Shown here: positions 35,254 through 44,742 of the stretch, piece after piece
Layout of the letters: the number at the start of each line of letters is the position of its first letter
Numbering within the stretch: position 1 is the first letter of the stretch
Assembly (NCBI GenBank): GCA_025937895.1
Contig: JAICQL010000010.1
Location: 1-64,000, forward strand
DNA from: Polyangiaceae bacterium
Lineage (GTDB): Bacteria; Myxococcota_A; Polyangia; Polyangiales; Polyangiaceae
Length of the DNA: 64,000 nt
Reading direction: 5' to 3'
Notes under the pieces: model-generated
Database searches by the model: none
What the model was told of the DNA's origin: nothing
The model's input: only the letters and a program-made list of their open reading frames with translations
Program-made: the position numbers and the translations under genes

Positions 35254-36186
35254 TCAGAACGTCCGCAGCTGCAGGTTGCACATGGCGCCGCGCCTGCCCG
35301 CGGGGGCAACGCCTACTCGCAGCCCGGGCTCTTCGGGCTTGTCGGGGCCGCCCAGCAGGTACAGCGCTCCCGCCGCCGCCAGCGAGCTGACCCCGAGCCC
35401 CAGCGAGACGTTGGCGGCGATCGAGCGCTGGCGCACGCGGTCAATCTGCTCTTCGCTGCACAGCGGCGAGCAGCTCTGCTCGAGCTCCAGCTCGAGCGCG
35501 CGGCTCGACAGCCCGAAGGCGACGAAGCCGGCGGTGCCGGCGATGCCCACGCCGCCCAGCACCCAGCTCCAGGCGGAGATGCGGGATGGCTCCTCGGGCA
35601 GCGCCGTCAGATTGAGCGCCAGCTGCTCGCGTGCGTGGGGGCGGAGCTGTAGCTGGCGGCGGAGGGGTCTCGCAGCAGGCGCGGAGACGTGCAGCTCGTG
35701 CAGCCCGGGATCGAGCTTCACGGGCTGAGCTGGCGCCTCGGGCCGTAGCTGGCCGTCGATCTCCACGCGCGCATCGTTGCGCGGCTGACCCTCCACGTTG
35801 ACCCGAAACATGACGCTCGGCTGCTCGGCTTCCACCTGCCGCGACCAGAGCTGGCAATCGCGCTGCACCGCGGGGGGGCAGTGAGCGCTGGCGCAACGAG
35901 CAAAGGTCGCGCGGCTCTCCAGCAGCCTGCCCGACTGGCGTAGCTCCTGACCCAGCTCGTGCTGGTCGAAGCAGGCACTGCTCGGGCGTGCCGGCGGCGC
36001 GCTGAGGACGGGGGTGTTCAGCTCCGGGCCGTGCTTGGGCGGTACGCTGGGGACGGGATGTGCCGTGTTGACGCGCGGGCTGGGCTCCGCAGCGGCGGCC
36101 GTGCCGTTTGCGAGCAACAGGCTGCCGAGCAGCCCGGTGCCGGGCACCGTGATGAAGCCGATCAGCGCCCGCATCCGCTCCTGCAT
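35254..36186 (-). CDS. Secreted/membrane hypothetical protein with PEGA-like domain
   Basis: 310 aa, ATG at 36186; an in-frame ATG at 36174 with AGGAG just upstream may be the real start. An N-terminal hydrophobic signal (GFITVPGTGLLGSLLLANG) is followed by a Pro-rich linker, a Cys-containing helical part (CFDQHELGQELRQSG...CASAHCPP), and a beta-rich PEGA-like stretch (FRVNVEGQPRNDARVEIDGQ, DPGLHELHV). Two membrane helices follow (SWVLGGVGIAGTAGFVAFG and SLGLGVSSLAAAGALYLLGG). This layout is common in Myxococcota proteins of unknown role, often near Ser/Thr kinases such as the divergent gene at 36319. Confidence 0.7.
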   Translation of the reverse strand: MQERMRALIGFITVPGTGLLGSLLLANGTAAAAEPSPRVNTAHPVPSVPPKHGPELNTPVLSAPPARPSSACFDQHELGQELRQSGRLLESRATFARCASAHCPPAVQRDCQLWSRQVEAEQPSVMFRVNVEGQPRNDARVEIDGQLRPEAPAQPVKLDPGLHELHVSAPAARPLRRQLQLRPHAREQLALNLTALPEEPSRISAWSWVLGGVGIAGTAGFVAFGLSSRALELELEQSCSPLCSEEQIDRVRQRSIAANVSLGLGVSSLAAAGALYLLGGPDKPEEPGLRVGVAPAGRRGAMCNLQLRTF

Positions 36187-36318
36187 CGCCTGGTCATGAA
36201 CGACAGCTCGCGCTTTCCATTGAGGCTGGTTTAACTGACTCCGCTTTCACACCTGGTGTGCGAGTGCTCCGAAACTGTGCCTGGCGACACGTTGCGGCGG
36301 CCGCGAGCCACTGCCAAG

Positions 36319-38022
36319 GTGAATGAGTCCGCCGTGACACTCTCGGATCACAACGATACAGAGGGCACGCTGCTCGGCCTGCAAGAGCACGGGCGGCCGC
36401 TGGCCGCGCTGGCGGCTCCTGCGCTCAAGTATCAGCCGTTGATGGAGCTGGGCCGCGGCGGCTCGGCGGTGGTGAGCGCGGCGCTGGCGCGCGGCATCGG
36501 CGGCTTCAGCAAGCTGGTCGTGCTCAAGACGATCAAGGAAGAGCTGTGCGCACACCCGGACGCGGTGCGTGCCTCTTTGAACGAGGCGCGGCTGGCCGCA
36601 CGCATGAGCCACCCGAACATCGTGCAGGTGTACGAGGTGTACCAGGAGCGGGGCCTGCCCGTGATCGTGATGGAGTACCTGGATGGCCTCTCGCTCTCGC
36701 GGGTGGCGCGCCAGGGCCAGCACACGCCCGGGCCCCAGCTGCTGCGCGTGATCCTCAGTATCCTGTGCAAGGTGCTGGAGGGCATCCGCTACGCGCACGG
36801 CTTGCGTGACTTTGACGGCAAGCCGCTCGGCATCGTACATCGCGACATCAGCCCGCAGAACGTGATGCTCACCTATGACGGGCAGGTGAAGCTGGTGGAC
36901 TTTGGCACGGCCAAGCTGACCGCGGGCGCCGACAGGCTGTCGCCGCTGTCCGGCATGTTTCGCGGCAAGCTGGGCTACATGCCGCCGGAGCAAGTGTGCG
37001 GTGAGCCCATCGACGGGCGGGTGGATCTGTTCGCGGTGGGGGTGATGCTCTGGGAAGCGGTGGCGGGCAAGCGCCTGTGGGGGGAGCTGCACCAGGCCGG
37101 CATCATCCGCCGGCTGATGGAGCACGACATCCCGCAGCTCTCCGACGAGGTGCCGGGGGTGGATCCGGAGCTCGCGCGCATCTGCTCGCGGGCGCTGGCG
37201 CCGCTGCGCGAGGAGCGCTATCCGGACGCGACTGCGTTCCTGCGCGATCTGGAGCGCTACCTGGACACCGTGGGCGGCAGCGTGTCGGCGCTGGCGCTGG
37301 GGCAGATGGTGCAACACAGCTGCGCCGATCTGAAGCTCGCGCGCGAGGAGGCGCTGCGCGCGGCGCTGGCTCAGCTCGAGCACTGGCAGATGGGCTCGAA
37401 GCCGGATCCCGCCGCAACCTTGCTGCCGCTCGACAGCCCGAGGGACCTGACGTTGCCCGGCTCGAACCGTCCGCGCCGCAGGCGCTGGCTGGGCGGGGCA
37501 GGGGTGCTGGTGGTCTGCTTTCTGACCGGCTTGCTGCTGGCGCGGCCCACGGGGAGGGATGCGGACCCAGTTGCACCAGCGGCGCCCCTGGCCGCCACCG
37601 TCACGTTGGCGGCGCCGGGTGTGACGGCGCGCCCGCCGCTGGTCGTGCCGCACGGCGATGAGCCGAGCGCCGCGGCCGCTGCGCCGTCGAGCGCCGAGCC
37701 TCGGGCCGTGAGCAACGCGGCTGCAAGCAACGCCGCTACGACCGCTGCCGTTGCGAGCGCCGAGCCCGTCGCGCTGGAGCCGGGCGAGCCGGCGCTCGCT
37801 GCGGACGCCCGCGCCGCGCAGCCCCCCCGGCTGGAGAAGAGCAGTCAGCGCCCGCGCCGGGCAGCCACGCGCGCGCCGCGCCGTCCAGCGCCGCGGCGCA
37901 AGGCCAAGCCCGCGTCGTCGGTGGCGGCGCTACCCGCGCGCTGTGATCCGCCGTACGTGATCGACGCGCACGGCATCAAGCGCTTCCGCCGCGACTGCGT
38001 CGGCGCTGGCACGGCAGACTGA
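36319..38022 (+). CDS. Membrane-anchored Ser/Thr protein kinase
   Basis: 567 aa from the GTG at 36319 (a GTG at 36256 is in frame). The kinase domain starts near residue 35: LGRGGSAVVSAAL loop, VVLKTI lysine, VHRDISPQNVML catalytic loop, LVDFGTAKL, and GYMPPEQV. A Ser/Pro-poor helical segment leads to one membrane helix (LGGAGVLVVCFLTGLLLA). It is followed by an Ala/Pro/Arg-rich extracytoplasmic tail with a short Cys-containing end (ARCDPPYVIDAHGIKRFRRDC). The HRDISPQN form is typical of Myxococcota Hanks-type kinases. Substrates are unknown. Confidence 0.92.
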   Translation: MNESAVTLSDHNDTEGTLLGLQEHGRPLAALAAPALKYQPLMELGRGGSAVVSAALARGIGGFSKLVVLKTIKEELCAHPDAVRASLNEARLAARMSHPNIVQVYEVYQERGLPVIVMEYLDGLSLSRVARQGQHTPGPQLLRVILSILCKVLEGIRYAHGLRDFDGKPLGIVHRDISPQNVMLTYDGQVKLVDFGTAKLTAGADRLSPLSGMFRGKLGYMPPEQVCGEPIDGRVDLFAVGVMLWEAVAGKRLWGELHQAGIIRRLMEHDIPQLSDEVPGVDPELARICSRALAPLREERYPDATAFLRDLERYLDTVGGSVSALALGQMVQHSCADLKLAREEALRAALAQLEHWQMGSKPDPAATLLPLDSPRDLTLPGSNRPRRRRWLGGAGVLVVCFLTGLLLARPTGRDADPVAPAAPLAATVTLAAPGVTARPPLVVPHGDEPSAAAAAPSSAEPRAVSNAAASNAATTAAVASAEPVALEPGEPALAADARAAQPPRLEKSSQRPRRAATRAPRRPAPRRKAKPASSVAALPARCDPPYVIDAHGIKRFRRDCVGAGTAD

Positions 38023-38025
38023 GGC

Positions 38026-41000
38026 TCAGCTGCGCGCTGCGCCCTCGGCCTTGCGCGCCCGCCACACACCCTCTGCGCTGAAGCGCCGCCAGGCCCACTG
38101 CAGCCAGCCCACCAGGCTCTGGGCGAGCCAGAGCGCCCAGAGCAGCATCACGCCGCGCCAGACCCAGAGCGAGACGGTGAGCACCCAGGCCTCGGGCAGG
38201 GTGCCGGTGGTGCGATCGACGTACCAGCGCAGCATCCGTTCGGAGCTGCCGGCGCCGGACACGGCCATGTCCGGCGTGTTCAGCAAGCTGTCGTACACGG
38301 CCGCGAACAGGCAGACCAGGAAAGCCAGGGTGTAGCCGAGCAGCAGCAGCTGACGTGCGTTGAACCAGAGCGGGCGCTCGGGCCGCTCGAAGTCCTGAAA
38401 GGCCATCACGAAGAACCAGGCCAGCACCAGCCCCGCCACGGGCAGCGGCACCTGGGTGAGGCCCAGCGCGAGCAACGCCCACTGCCACGTGCGCAGCGGG
38501 CTGCGCGGCACGCGCGAGAGGAGCGGGGCCAGCAGCAAGATGAGCACGAGGTGGCCCCAGTACAGGATCGCGGGCCCCCAGCTGGGCCCGCCCGCGGCGA
38601 GCAGCCAGCGCTCGTCGGGCAGGTGCACGCTGACCTCGGCGTTGATCAGCTCCGTGCCGAGCTGCACGCGCGGTGTGCGAAACAGCGCCGTCATGCCGCC
38701 GGGCGCCTGCCAGCCCGCGTGCAAGGTGTGTGGCCCGGGCGCGAGCACCAGCTCCAGCTGCGAGCCGGTCTGCCGGATCGGCTCGCTCCTGCCATCGATA
38801 TTCAGCTGATCGAGCTGGCTGCCTTCCGGTAGCAGCAGGGCGTAGCGGCTCTGAGCGCTGGCGCGCAACGAGACGTGCAGCTCTGCGCGCAGCAAGCGGG
38901 TGCCGGGGTGAAGCTCGAGCCGGGCGCTGTCGATGGTGGCCGTCTGGCCGCTGGCGGCGGCAGGGCGGACCACCTCGACCCGCAGTGTCTCACCGGGCCA
39001 GGGCGCAAACACCGGCTCCCAGCTGCCCTGGCTCGCGTGCTGGATGGGCGCGAGCTCGCGCGGCCCGCAGCGGAAGATGGGGCCGCAGCGCAGCACCCAG
39101 CGCTCGCTATAGCTACCCGACCTCGCCGCGGTCAACGCCAGCTCGGGGCGTGGCTCGAGCACGCTCTCGAAGCGTACGCTCTCGGTGTCACCCGCGAGCC
39201 GCAAGGTGGCCGTGCCGTCTTCGACGGACACCCCGGCGCTGGTGACCCGCTCGCCAGGCAACAGCGGCACCTGCGCCACGATCAGCGAGCCCACGGGGCT
39301 CACGCGCCGCAGCTCCGTGCTGAGGGTCCAGGTCACGCCCAGCTGGAAGGTGCGGGTCAGCTGCGACCAGCTGGGCAGCGCGTTCGATACCTCCTCGCCG
39401 GTGCCGGTGCTCTCGCCCGCAGCCGGCAGCGGCCGTATCAAGCCGAGCGAGCCCTCGATCTGGCCGCTCTCGGACAGGCCGCTCACCTCCCAGCCGGGTG
39501 CGTCGACGCTGACCCAGCGCGCGCGGGTGCCCGGATCGAGCGTCAGCTGGCGGCCCGTGATCGGACCGCGTGCGGACACGCCGTGTACCCCGGGCTCGAG
39601 CCGTAGATACAGGTAGCCGTCCTCGCCGAGCAGCAGCGCGCTGGCGGCTCGACCATCCACCTCCACCGTGGCGGGCAGCCAGCGCGCCACGGGCCCCGGC
39701 AGCTGCAGCGCAGTACGCTGCGCGGCGTGCACCTCGGCACTCATGCGCAGCTCGCGGTCGCTGGCCTGGAGCGTCAGGCGCGGCAGCTCGAGACAGACAC
39801 CTTCACAGGCCGCTGGCGGCCGGATGCGCTCGCCGAGCTGCTCCAGTAGCTCGGCGCTGGGGATGTCGGCGCGCGCCGGGGTGGCCTCGAGCAAGCTCGC
39901 GAACAGCAGGGCCAGCGCCGTTGCGCTCGCCAGCGGCGGGCGGGAATGGTTGGCAGCGGGCGGGCCGCGCCAGCCCCGCCAGATCTGGCGCAGCGCCCAG
40001 AACGCGAGCAGCCCCACGAGCGCGATGCGCAACAGCGAGAGGGCCGCCATCACGCCCGGCGAGAGCAGATACAGGTGCAGCGAGTGCGTGTGCTCCACCG
40101 GCCCGGACCAGCCCAGCCGCCAGCTGCGCCAGTGCCAGTTGGGCACGCCGGGGCCGGTCTGGATCTGTGCGTTGGGGTCTTGCTCGAGCAGCGGGCTGCG
40201 GCTCTTCTCCTCGGCGAGATAACCGTCCGTGTCTGCGGTGCCGAGCGCGCTCTGCAGCACACCCGCGGCGACGCCCTCGCCGCGCCTCGGAGCGTCCGGG
40301 GCGGGCGCACCGGCTGGCGCTGCCACTTCCACTTCCCTCTCTGGTGCACTGCTCTTGGCCAGGTCAGCCACGTCGAAGATCTGCTCCGAGCTGCTCACCT
40401 GCGGGTACAGCGCCGCGCGCACCTGGGTCACCGCAAAGCTGAGCACGATGCCCAGCAGCACCAGGCTGGCCAGCAAGGTCAGCCCGCGCAGCCACTGGCG
40501 GAAGCGCCCCGCGGGCAGCCCTCTGAGCAGGGCGATACACAGCAGCAGCACCATCCAGATGAAGTGCGGCGCGTGTGGCTCGCCATGGCTGAGCAGCAAT
40601 CCGGCGAGCGCCAGTGCGCCCCAGGCCCAGCGCTCCAGCTTGGCCACGGCCACCGCCACGACCAGCACGAAGAACAGCGCGAACAGATCCCAGCGCGAAA
40701 GCCAGCTCTGCCAGACGCTGTCCGCGCCGCTCACCGCCAGGAGCTGCCAGCCCGGTGGCAGATGCAGGCTCGTGCCCAGCTGCTCGACATCCTCCGACCA
40801 GGCCACGGCCGGCAGTGTGCTGCGCGCGTCGTTCAGGCGCCACTCCGCGCTCAGATCCAGCGAGCCCTGGCGCAGCTCCACTCCGCGCGCGGCGCTCGCG
40901 GGGTGCACGGTGATCAGCTGATCCACGCCGTTCACCCGGGCGTGCCCGAGCTCGCCCTGCAGCAAGTCCAGGCGCCACGTGCGATCCATCGAGCCCGTCA

Positions 41001-42159
41001 GGCGATCGCGCACCGTGTAGCCCTGCCCGTCGAGATCGAGCCACAGCTCGCGCTCGAGCGACAGGCGATTGGGCTGTGGTTGCGGCTGCCCGCGGCGCAG
41101 GGTGTGAAACACCAGCTCGCCACCGGCGCCGAGCTGGTAAGCGGCCAGGTTACGCCAGGGGGGCGGCAAGTTGGTGCGCTGCGGATCGATGCTGGGCGCG
41201 CCGCTGAGCTCGAGCTGACGCTGCTCCCCATGCGGCACGAACACCCAGATCTCGTGCTGCGGACCCGGCGGCGGGTGGCGGGGTGCGCTCAGGCGCTCCG
41301 GCGGGGTGGGGTACAGCGCGCGCAGCTGGAGCTCGTGGCGCCCCGGATACACCTGCAGGCGCAGCTCGCCGCTGGGCTCGAGCCGCGCCGGCAGCTGCGA
41401 CACCAGCTCGACGGGCAAGGAGCCCGCGAGCAGCACGCTGGGCAGGCGCAGCTCGCGGCTGCGCCCCGACACCTGCAGCACCAGCAGCGTCTGCACGCTG
41501 AACGGCAGCTCATCCTCCAGCCTGCGGAACACCTCCAGGGTCAGGCTCTCCAGCTCTGACCCGGCCGCTTGCTCGCTCTTCAGCCACACGCGCTCCGCAT
41601 CCCGCCGGGGCTGCGCCACGGCCTTGCCCGTCACGGACAGTTGCAGCAGGGCAATGCGCGCCGGTACCTGCAGCGTCTCTGGCATCTGCCGCCAGGCAAA
41701 GCGCCCCTCGATGCTGTGCTGGCCCGGTGCCAGGGTGACCACGGGCGCCTGTGGCGAGCCCGGCGCGGTCTCCTGCATCACCAGCGCGGGCTTGCCACTG
41801 GCCTTCACGTCCTGCGGCCACTGCCCCTCGCCGCCGGGCAGAGGCACGCGGCCGTGCTGATCGAGCTGCACCTGCAGGCGGAAGCTACCGCCGCTCTCGC
41901 TCAGCTCCAGCTGCAGACGGCCGGGCCACACGCAGGCAGGTTGCTCTGCCAGCTTCGGGCAGAGCCGGTCGCCGCGCTCCTCCAGCACCCATGGTACCCA
42001 GGGTACGAGCGGCGCCGGTACGTCGCCGCGGTCCAGCGCCGCAGCAGGCCCCACCCACAGCAACAGCACGCCCAGCAGCAACGGCACGCCCAGCAGCAAG
42101 GCGGACCACGTGCGCACGGTGCCGCGATGACCCACCTCGAGCGATCTCCGGAGCAGCAT
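38026..42159 (-). CDS. Large integral membrane protein of unknown function
   Basis: 1,377 aa, ATG at 42159. Layout by hydrophobicity: an N-terminal helix (~18-40); a ~460-residue beta-rich extracytoplasmic part with many sandwich-like strands; a cluster of four to five helices (~500-590; LFALFFVLVVAVAVAKL, FIWMVLLLCIALLRG); a low-complexity loop; another helix near 735 (LLRIALVGLLAFWAL); a second beta-rich domain (~780-1180); and five or so C-terminal helices. VPNWHWRSWRLGWSGPVEHTH resembles a motif I have seen in other uncharacterised proteobacterial membrane proteins. No catalytic site is recognised. It is convergent with the kinase (three bases between stops). Confidence 0.7.
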   Translation of the reverse strand: MLLRRSLEVGHRGTVRTWSALLLGVPLLLGVLLLWVGPAAALDRGDVPAPLVPWVPWVLEERGDRLCPKLAEQPACVWPGRLQLELSESGGSFRLQVQLDQHGRVPLPGGEGQWPQDVKASGKPALVMQETAPGSPQAPVVTLAPGQHSIEGRFAWRQMPETLQVPARIALLQLSVTGKAVAQPRRDAERVWLKSEQAAGSELESLTLEVFRRLEDELPFSVQTLLVLQVSGRSRELRLPSVLLAGSLPVELVSQLPARLEPSGELRLQVYPGRHELQLRALYPTPPERLSAPRHPPPGPQHEIWVFVPHGEQRQLELSGAPSIDPQRTNLPPPWRNLAAYQLGAGGELVFHTLRRGQPQPQPNRLSLERELWLDLDGQGYTVRDRLTGSMDRTWRLDLLQGELGHARVNGVDQLITVHPASAARGVELRQGSLDLSAEWRLNDARSTLPAVAWSEDVEQLGTSLHLPPGWQLLAVSGADSVWQSWLSRWDLFALFFVLVVAVAVAKLERWAWGALALAGLLLSHGEPHAPHFIWMVLLLCIALLRGLPAGRFRQWLRGLTLLASLVLLGIVLSFAVTQVRAALYPQVSSSEQIFDVADLAKSSAPEREVEVAAPAGAPAPDAPRRGEGVAAGVLQSALGTADTDGYLAEEKSRSPLLEQDPNAQIQTGPGVPNWHWRSWRLGWSGPVEHTHSLHLYLLSPGVMAALSLLRIALVGLLAFWALRQIWRGWRGPPAANHSRPPLASATALALLFASLLEATPARADIPSAELLEQLGERIRPPAACEGVCLELPRLTLQASDRELRMSAEVHAAQRTALQLPGPVARWLPATVEVDGRAASALLLGEDGYLYLRLEPGVHGVSARGPITGRQLTLDPGTRARWVSVDAPGWEVSGLSESGQIEGSLGLIRPLPAAGESTGTGEEVSNALPSWSQLTRTFQLGVTWTLSTELRRVSPVGSLIVAQVPLLPGERVTSAGVSVEDGTATLRLAGDTESVRFESVLEPRPELALTAARSGSYSERWVLRCGPIFRCGPRELAPIQHASQGSWEPVFAPWPGETLRVEVVRPAAASGQTATIDSARLELHPGTRLLRAELHVSLRASAQSRYALLLPEGSQLDQLNIDGRSEPIRQTGSQLELVLAPGPHTLHAGWQAPGGMTALFRTPRVQLGTELINAEVSVHLPDERWLLAAGGPSWGPAILYWGHLVLILLLAPLLSRVPRSPLRTWQWALLALGLTQVPLPVAGLVLAWFFVMAFQDFERPERPLWFNARQLLLLGYTLAFLVCLFAAVYDSLLNTPDMAVSGAGSSERMLRWYVDRTTGTLPEAWVLTVSLWVWRGVMLLWALWLAQSLVGWLQWAWRRFSAEGVWRARKAEGAARS

Positions 42160-42295
42160 GCTCGTGGCGTATCACGACGCTGGCTGCAAGGAGTGCACGC
42201 GCCGCGGCGCTCGCGCAGAACCGTGGCACACCCTACGACATCGTAACCCGCTGGGCCGCTTCAGCGTGAACGCGACGAGGTGCGCGCCAGCGCGC

Positions 42296-43171
42296 TCAGC
42301 CGTTGCCGTTGCAGGAGGCGTTCTCGCTGGGCTTACCTTTGCTGGCGGCGTGGCCGCTGACGTTGCCGCGACAAGCTGTGCCGTTGCTCTCGGAGCTGCT
42401 GGATGAGCCCGCGTCCGTGGCCGTGCCTGCGCCGGAGAGGGTCACGGCGCGCAGGCTCGCGTCATCCACCAGCAGGTTCTTGAAGGCGGGCGGCCCCTCC
42501 ACGTACAGGGTGAGGCCCTCCAGCGCCGTAGCGCACGGCGGCACGAAGAAGCCGGAGGTGAGCTGCAGCCACTCCGTGCCCACCACGCGCGTGGCCAGAC
42601 GCGCATACGTGCTCTGGCCGCTGCACACGGACTTGAGGGTCAGCATCACCATCTGCGTGTCGAGCTCGTTGCGCACCCAGAGCGAGACGGCATATGCTCG
42701 CTCGGCCTCGATGAGCGCGGTGATGTCGTAGGCGGGGCCGTCCCAGGTCGCTGCGCGGTTGGTGGACAGGATGGCACGGCTGCCTCCGTGCGCATCCACC
42801 ACGTCGAAGATGCGCGAGGGGCCAAGGCCGAACCAGCCCTCGTGGCCCTGCTCGAAGCCGGGGTTGGGCAGCAGCTCGCCACTGAGCTCCGGGATGCCAT
42901 CGCCCGGGTCGCTGTCGCTCGGCACGAGCGCGTGGCTGGGTGGCGCCAGCTGCGTGGCTGTGCCGGCATCGAGCTCGAGCGCATCCGGACGCAGTGGAAC
43001 GTCCAGCGGCGGCTCCGCGCTCGCGTCGGGCTCCTGCCGCACCAGGGCGTTGCCCGCGCCCAGACGATCGAGGCTATCGACGGCGCAGCCCGCGCCCAGC
43101 CCCAGCGCGCACAGCGCAGCCAGGCTGCGTCCGCCGCCGAGCAGGCAGCGCGCCCCGAGCCTCGTTAACAC
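42296..43171 (-). CDS. Lipoprotein with CBM4/9-like domain
   Basis: 291 aa, GTG at 43171. A lipoprotein signal (LCALGLGAGC) is followed by an Asp/Pro-rich linker and a ~150-residue domain opening LLPNPGFEQGHEGWFG, as in carbohydrate-binding CBM4/9-type jelly rolls, with ITALIEAERAYAVSLWVRN and WLQLTSGFFVPP. The C-terminal 40 residues are Ser/Gly/Asn-rich with Cys residues. It probably sits on the cell surface and binds glycans; the ligand is unknown. The promoter is shared with the speY gene at 43456. Confidence 0.7.
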   Translation of the reverse strand: MLTRLGARCLLGGGRSLAALCALGLGAGCAVDSLDRLGAGNALVRQEPDASAEPPLDVPLRPDALELDAGTATQLAPPSHALVPSDSDPGDGIPELSGELLPNPGFEQGHEGWFGLGPSRIFDVVDAHGGSRAILSTNRAATWDGPAYDITALIEAERAYAVSLWVRNELDTQMVMLTLKSVCSGQSTYARLATRVVGTEWLQLTSGFFVPPCATALEGLTLYVEGPPAFKNLLVDDASLRAVTLSGAGTATDAGSSSSSESNGTACRGNVSGHAASKGKPSENASCNGNG

Positions 43172-43455
43172 TCATTTACTATGACGTGCAGAGCTTGCGA
43201 TGCAACGCGCTCTGCAGCCCGCTCCTGGTGAGACAAATCAGGTGCAACAGCGAGAGCAGTGCGAGCAAGCTGAGTGGCTCTGCGGGGGGCACGGTGCGCA
43301 CGGCTCACCTCCGCGCACTGCTGGGCGGCACCGCTCGTGCTGATCCGTACACCCTGGAATGCGCCCTGGCCGGGGAGCCAGGCGGTGTGGAGAAGCGGTT
43401 CTGGGCACTTTTGGCGCTATTGCGGGCCGCGGCCCTTCGAGTAGCCTCCGCGCCG

Positions 43456-44700
43456 ATGAAACCCCAGTCCAGCAACGCCGAGCGTCGCGTCCACGTGCGT
43501 CGGGTCGATGAGTGTGACACCGTCGACGAGCTGATCCGCCACTGCTTTCCGGCGTTTGGCGGCGCGTTCCTGCGGCGCATCTACACCATTCTGGATCGCG
43601 CGATCGGGCTGGGCTGCCCGCTCACCATCGCCGTGTCGGGTCCGGTCACGGTCTCGGGGCAACACCAGGCGTGGCTCATCCCACTGCTGGAGACGGGCTG
43701 GGTGGCGTACGTCTCCACCACCGACGCTGCCTGTTACCATGATGGCCACCGTAGCCTGAATGCACACCGTGACCCGATCTTCGAGGTGCCGATCTGGGGC
43801 GACGACGCGGCGCTGCGGGACGAGCGCACGATCCGCGTCACCGACATGGCCTTCGACGAGGACGTGCTGCTGGATCAGGACAAGTTCATCAGCGCCATGC
43901 TGCAGCGCCCGGAGTTCCAGCGCAGCATGACGGGTACGGAGCTGCGCAACCGCATGGGCGCGTTCTACGCCGAGCAGGAGCGGCACAACGGCGTGAGCCC
44001 CGGCCTGCTCTCCACCTGTCAGCGCCTGGCCATCCCGATCCTGGTGGGCGCGCCCGCCGACGGCAGCGTGTTCCTCAACTCGGTGAAGCTGTGGGCCATG
44101 CAGCGCGCGGGCATCCTGCCCAGCTATCAGTTCTCGCTCGATCTGCACGCAGAGGTGTTCGAGGCCTGCGCCTACCATCGCTGGGGGCTCTTCGATCAGG
44201 AGCCGCATGCCCTGGCCACCCTGATCCTGGGCGGCGGCGTGCCCAAGAACTTCAACCTGCAGCCGGAGCCCGCGCTGGGGCAGATTCTCGGCATCCCCAA
44301 CGTGCGCGGCTACAACTTTGACGTGCAGATCGTCACCGCGCCGGTCACGGACGGCTCGCTCTCATCCTGCCCGCCTGCAGAGGCGGTGACCTGGGGCAAG
44401 GTCGACAAGGATACCTACCAGCAAGCGACCGAGAGCATGCAGGCAGACTACTCCACCTTGATGCCGTTCATCGTCAAGGCGCTGCTCGATCGCCGCAAGC
44501 ACTACCAGAAGCTGGCCGAGCAGGAGGGCCTGGAGGCACTGTGTGCGCGCGAGCCGCAGGCCCGGGGTTATCTGCGGCCGGCGCAGGGCTATCGCCTGTT
44601 CGAGCAGCGCGAGCAGCTGGTGACGCGACTGGTGGAAGACGTGCGCCTCAATCGCGAGTGGCTCGAGGACTCGCTGGCGTACGGCCTGGCGCGCGCCTGA
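43456..44700 (+). CDS. speY: Deoxyhypusine-synthase-like protein (SpeY type)
   Basis: 414 aa, ATG at 43456. It belongs to the deoxyhypusine synthase family: LTIAVSGPVTVSGQHQAWLI, STTDAACYHDGHR, LILGGGVPKNFNLQPE (Gly259-Lys264) and EAVTWGKVDKDTY, where Lys315 matches the lysine that forms the enzyme-imine intermediate in eukaryotic enzymes. Bacteria lack the eIF5A substrate, and several bacterial members make homospermidine or other polyamines; that is the likely role here. A MATE exporter starts 43 bases on. The exact substrates are inferred. Confidence 0.85.
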   Translation: MKPQSSNAERRVHVRRVDECDTVDELIRHCFPAFGGAFLRRIYTILDRAIGLGCPLTIAVSGPVTVSGQHQAWLIPLLETGWVAYVSTTDAACYHDGHRSLNAHRDPIFEVPIWGDDAALRDERTIRVTDMAFDEDVLLDQDKFISAMLQRPEFQRSMTGTELRNRMGAFYAEQERHNGVSPGLLSTCQRLAIPILVGAPADGSVFLNSVKLWAMQRAGILPSYQFSLDLHAEVFEACAYHRWGLFDQEPHALATLILGGGVPKNFNLQPEPALGQILGIPNVRGYNFDVQIVTAPVTDGSLSSCPPAEAVTWGKVDKDTYQQATESMQADYSTLMPFIVKALLDRRKHYQKLAEQEGLEALCAREPQARGYLRPAQGYRLFEQREQLVTRLVEDVRLNREWLEDSLAYGLARA

Positions 44701-44742
44701 GCCCCGCCTCCGCTCGCTCGTGAGCCCCGCCTCAGCTCCTGA

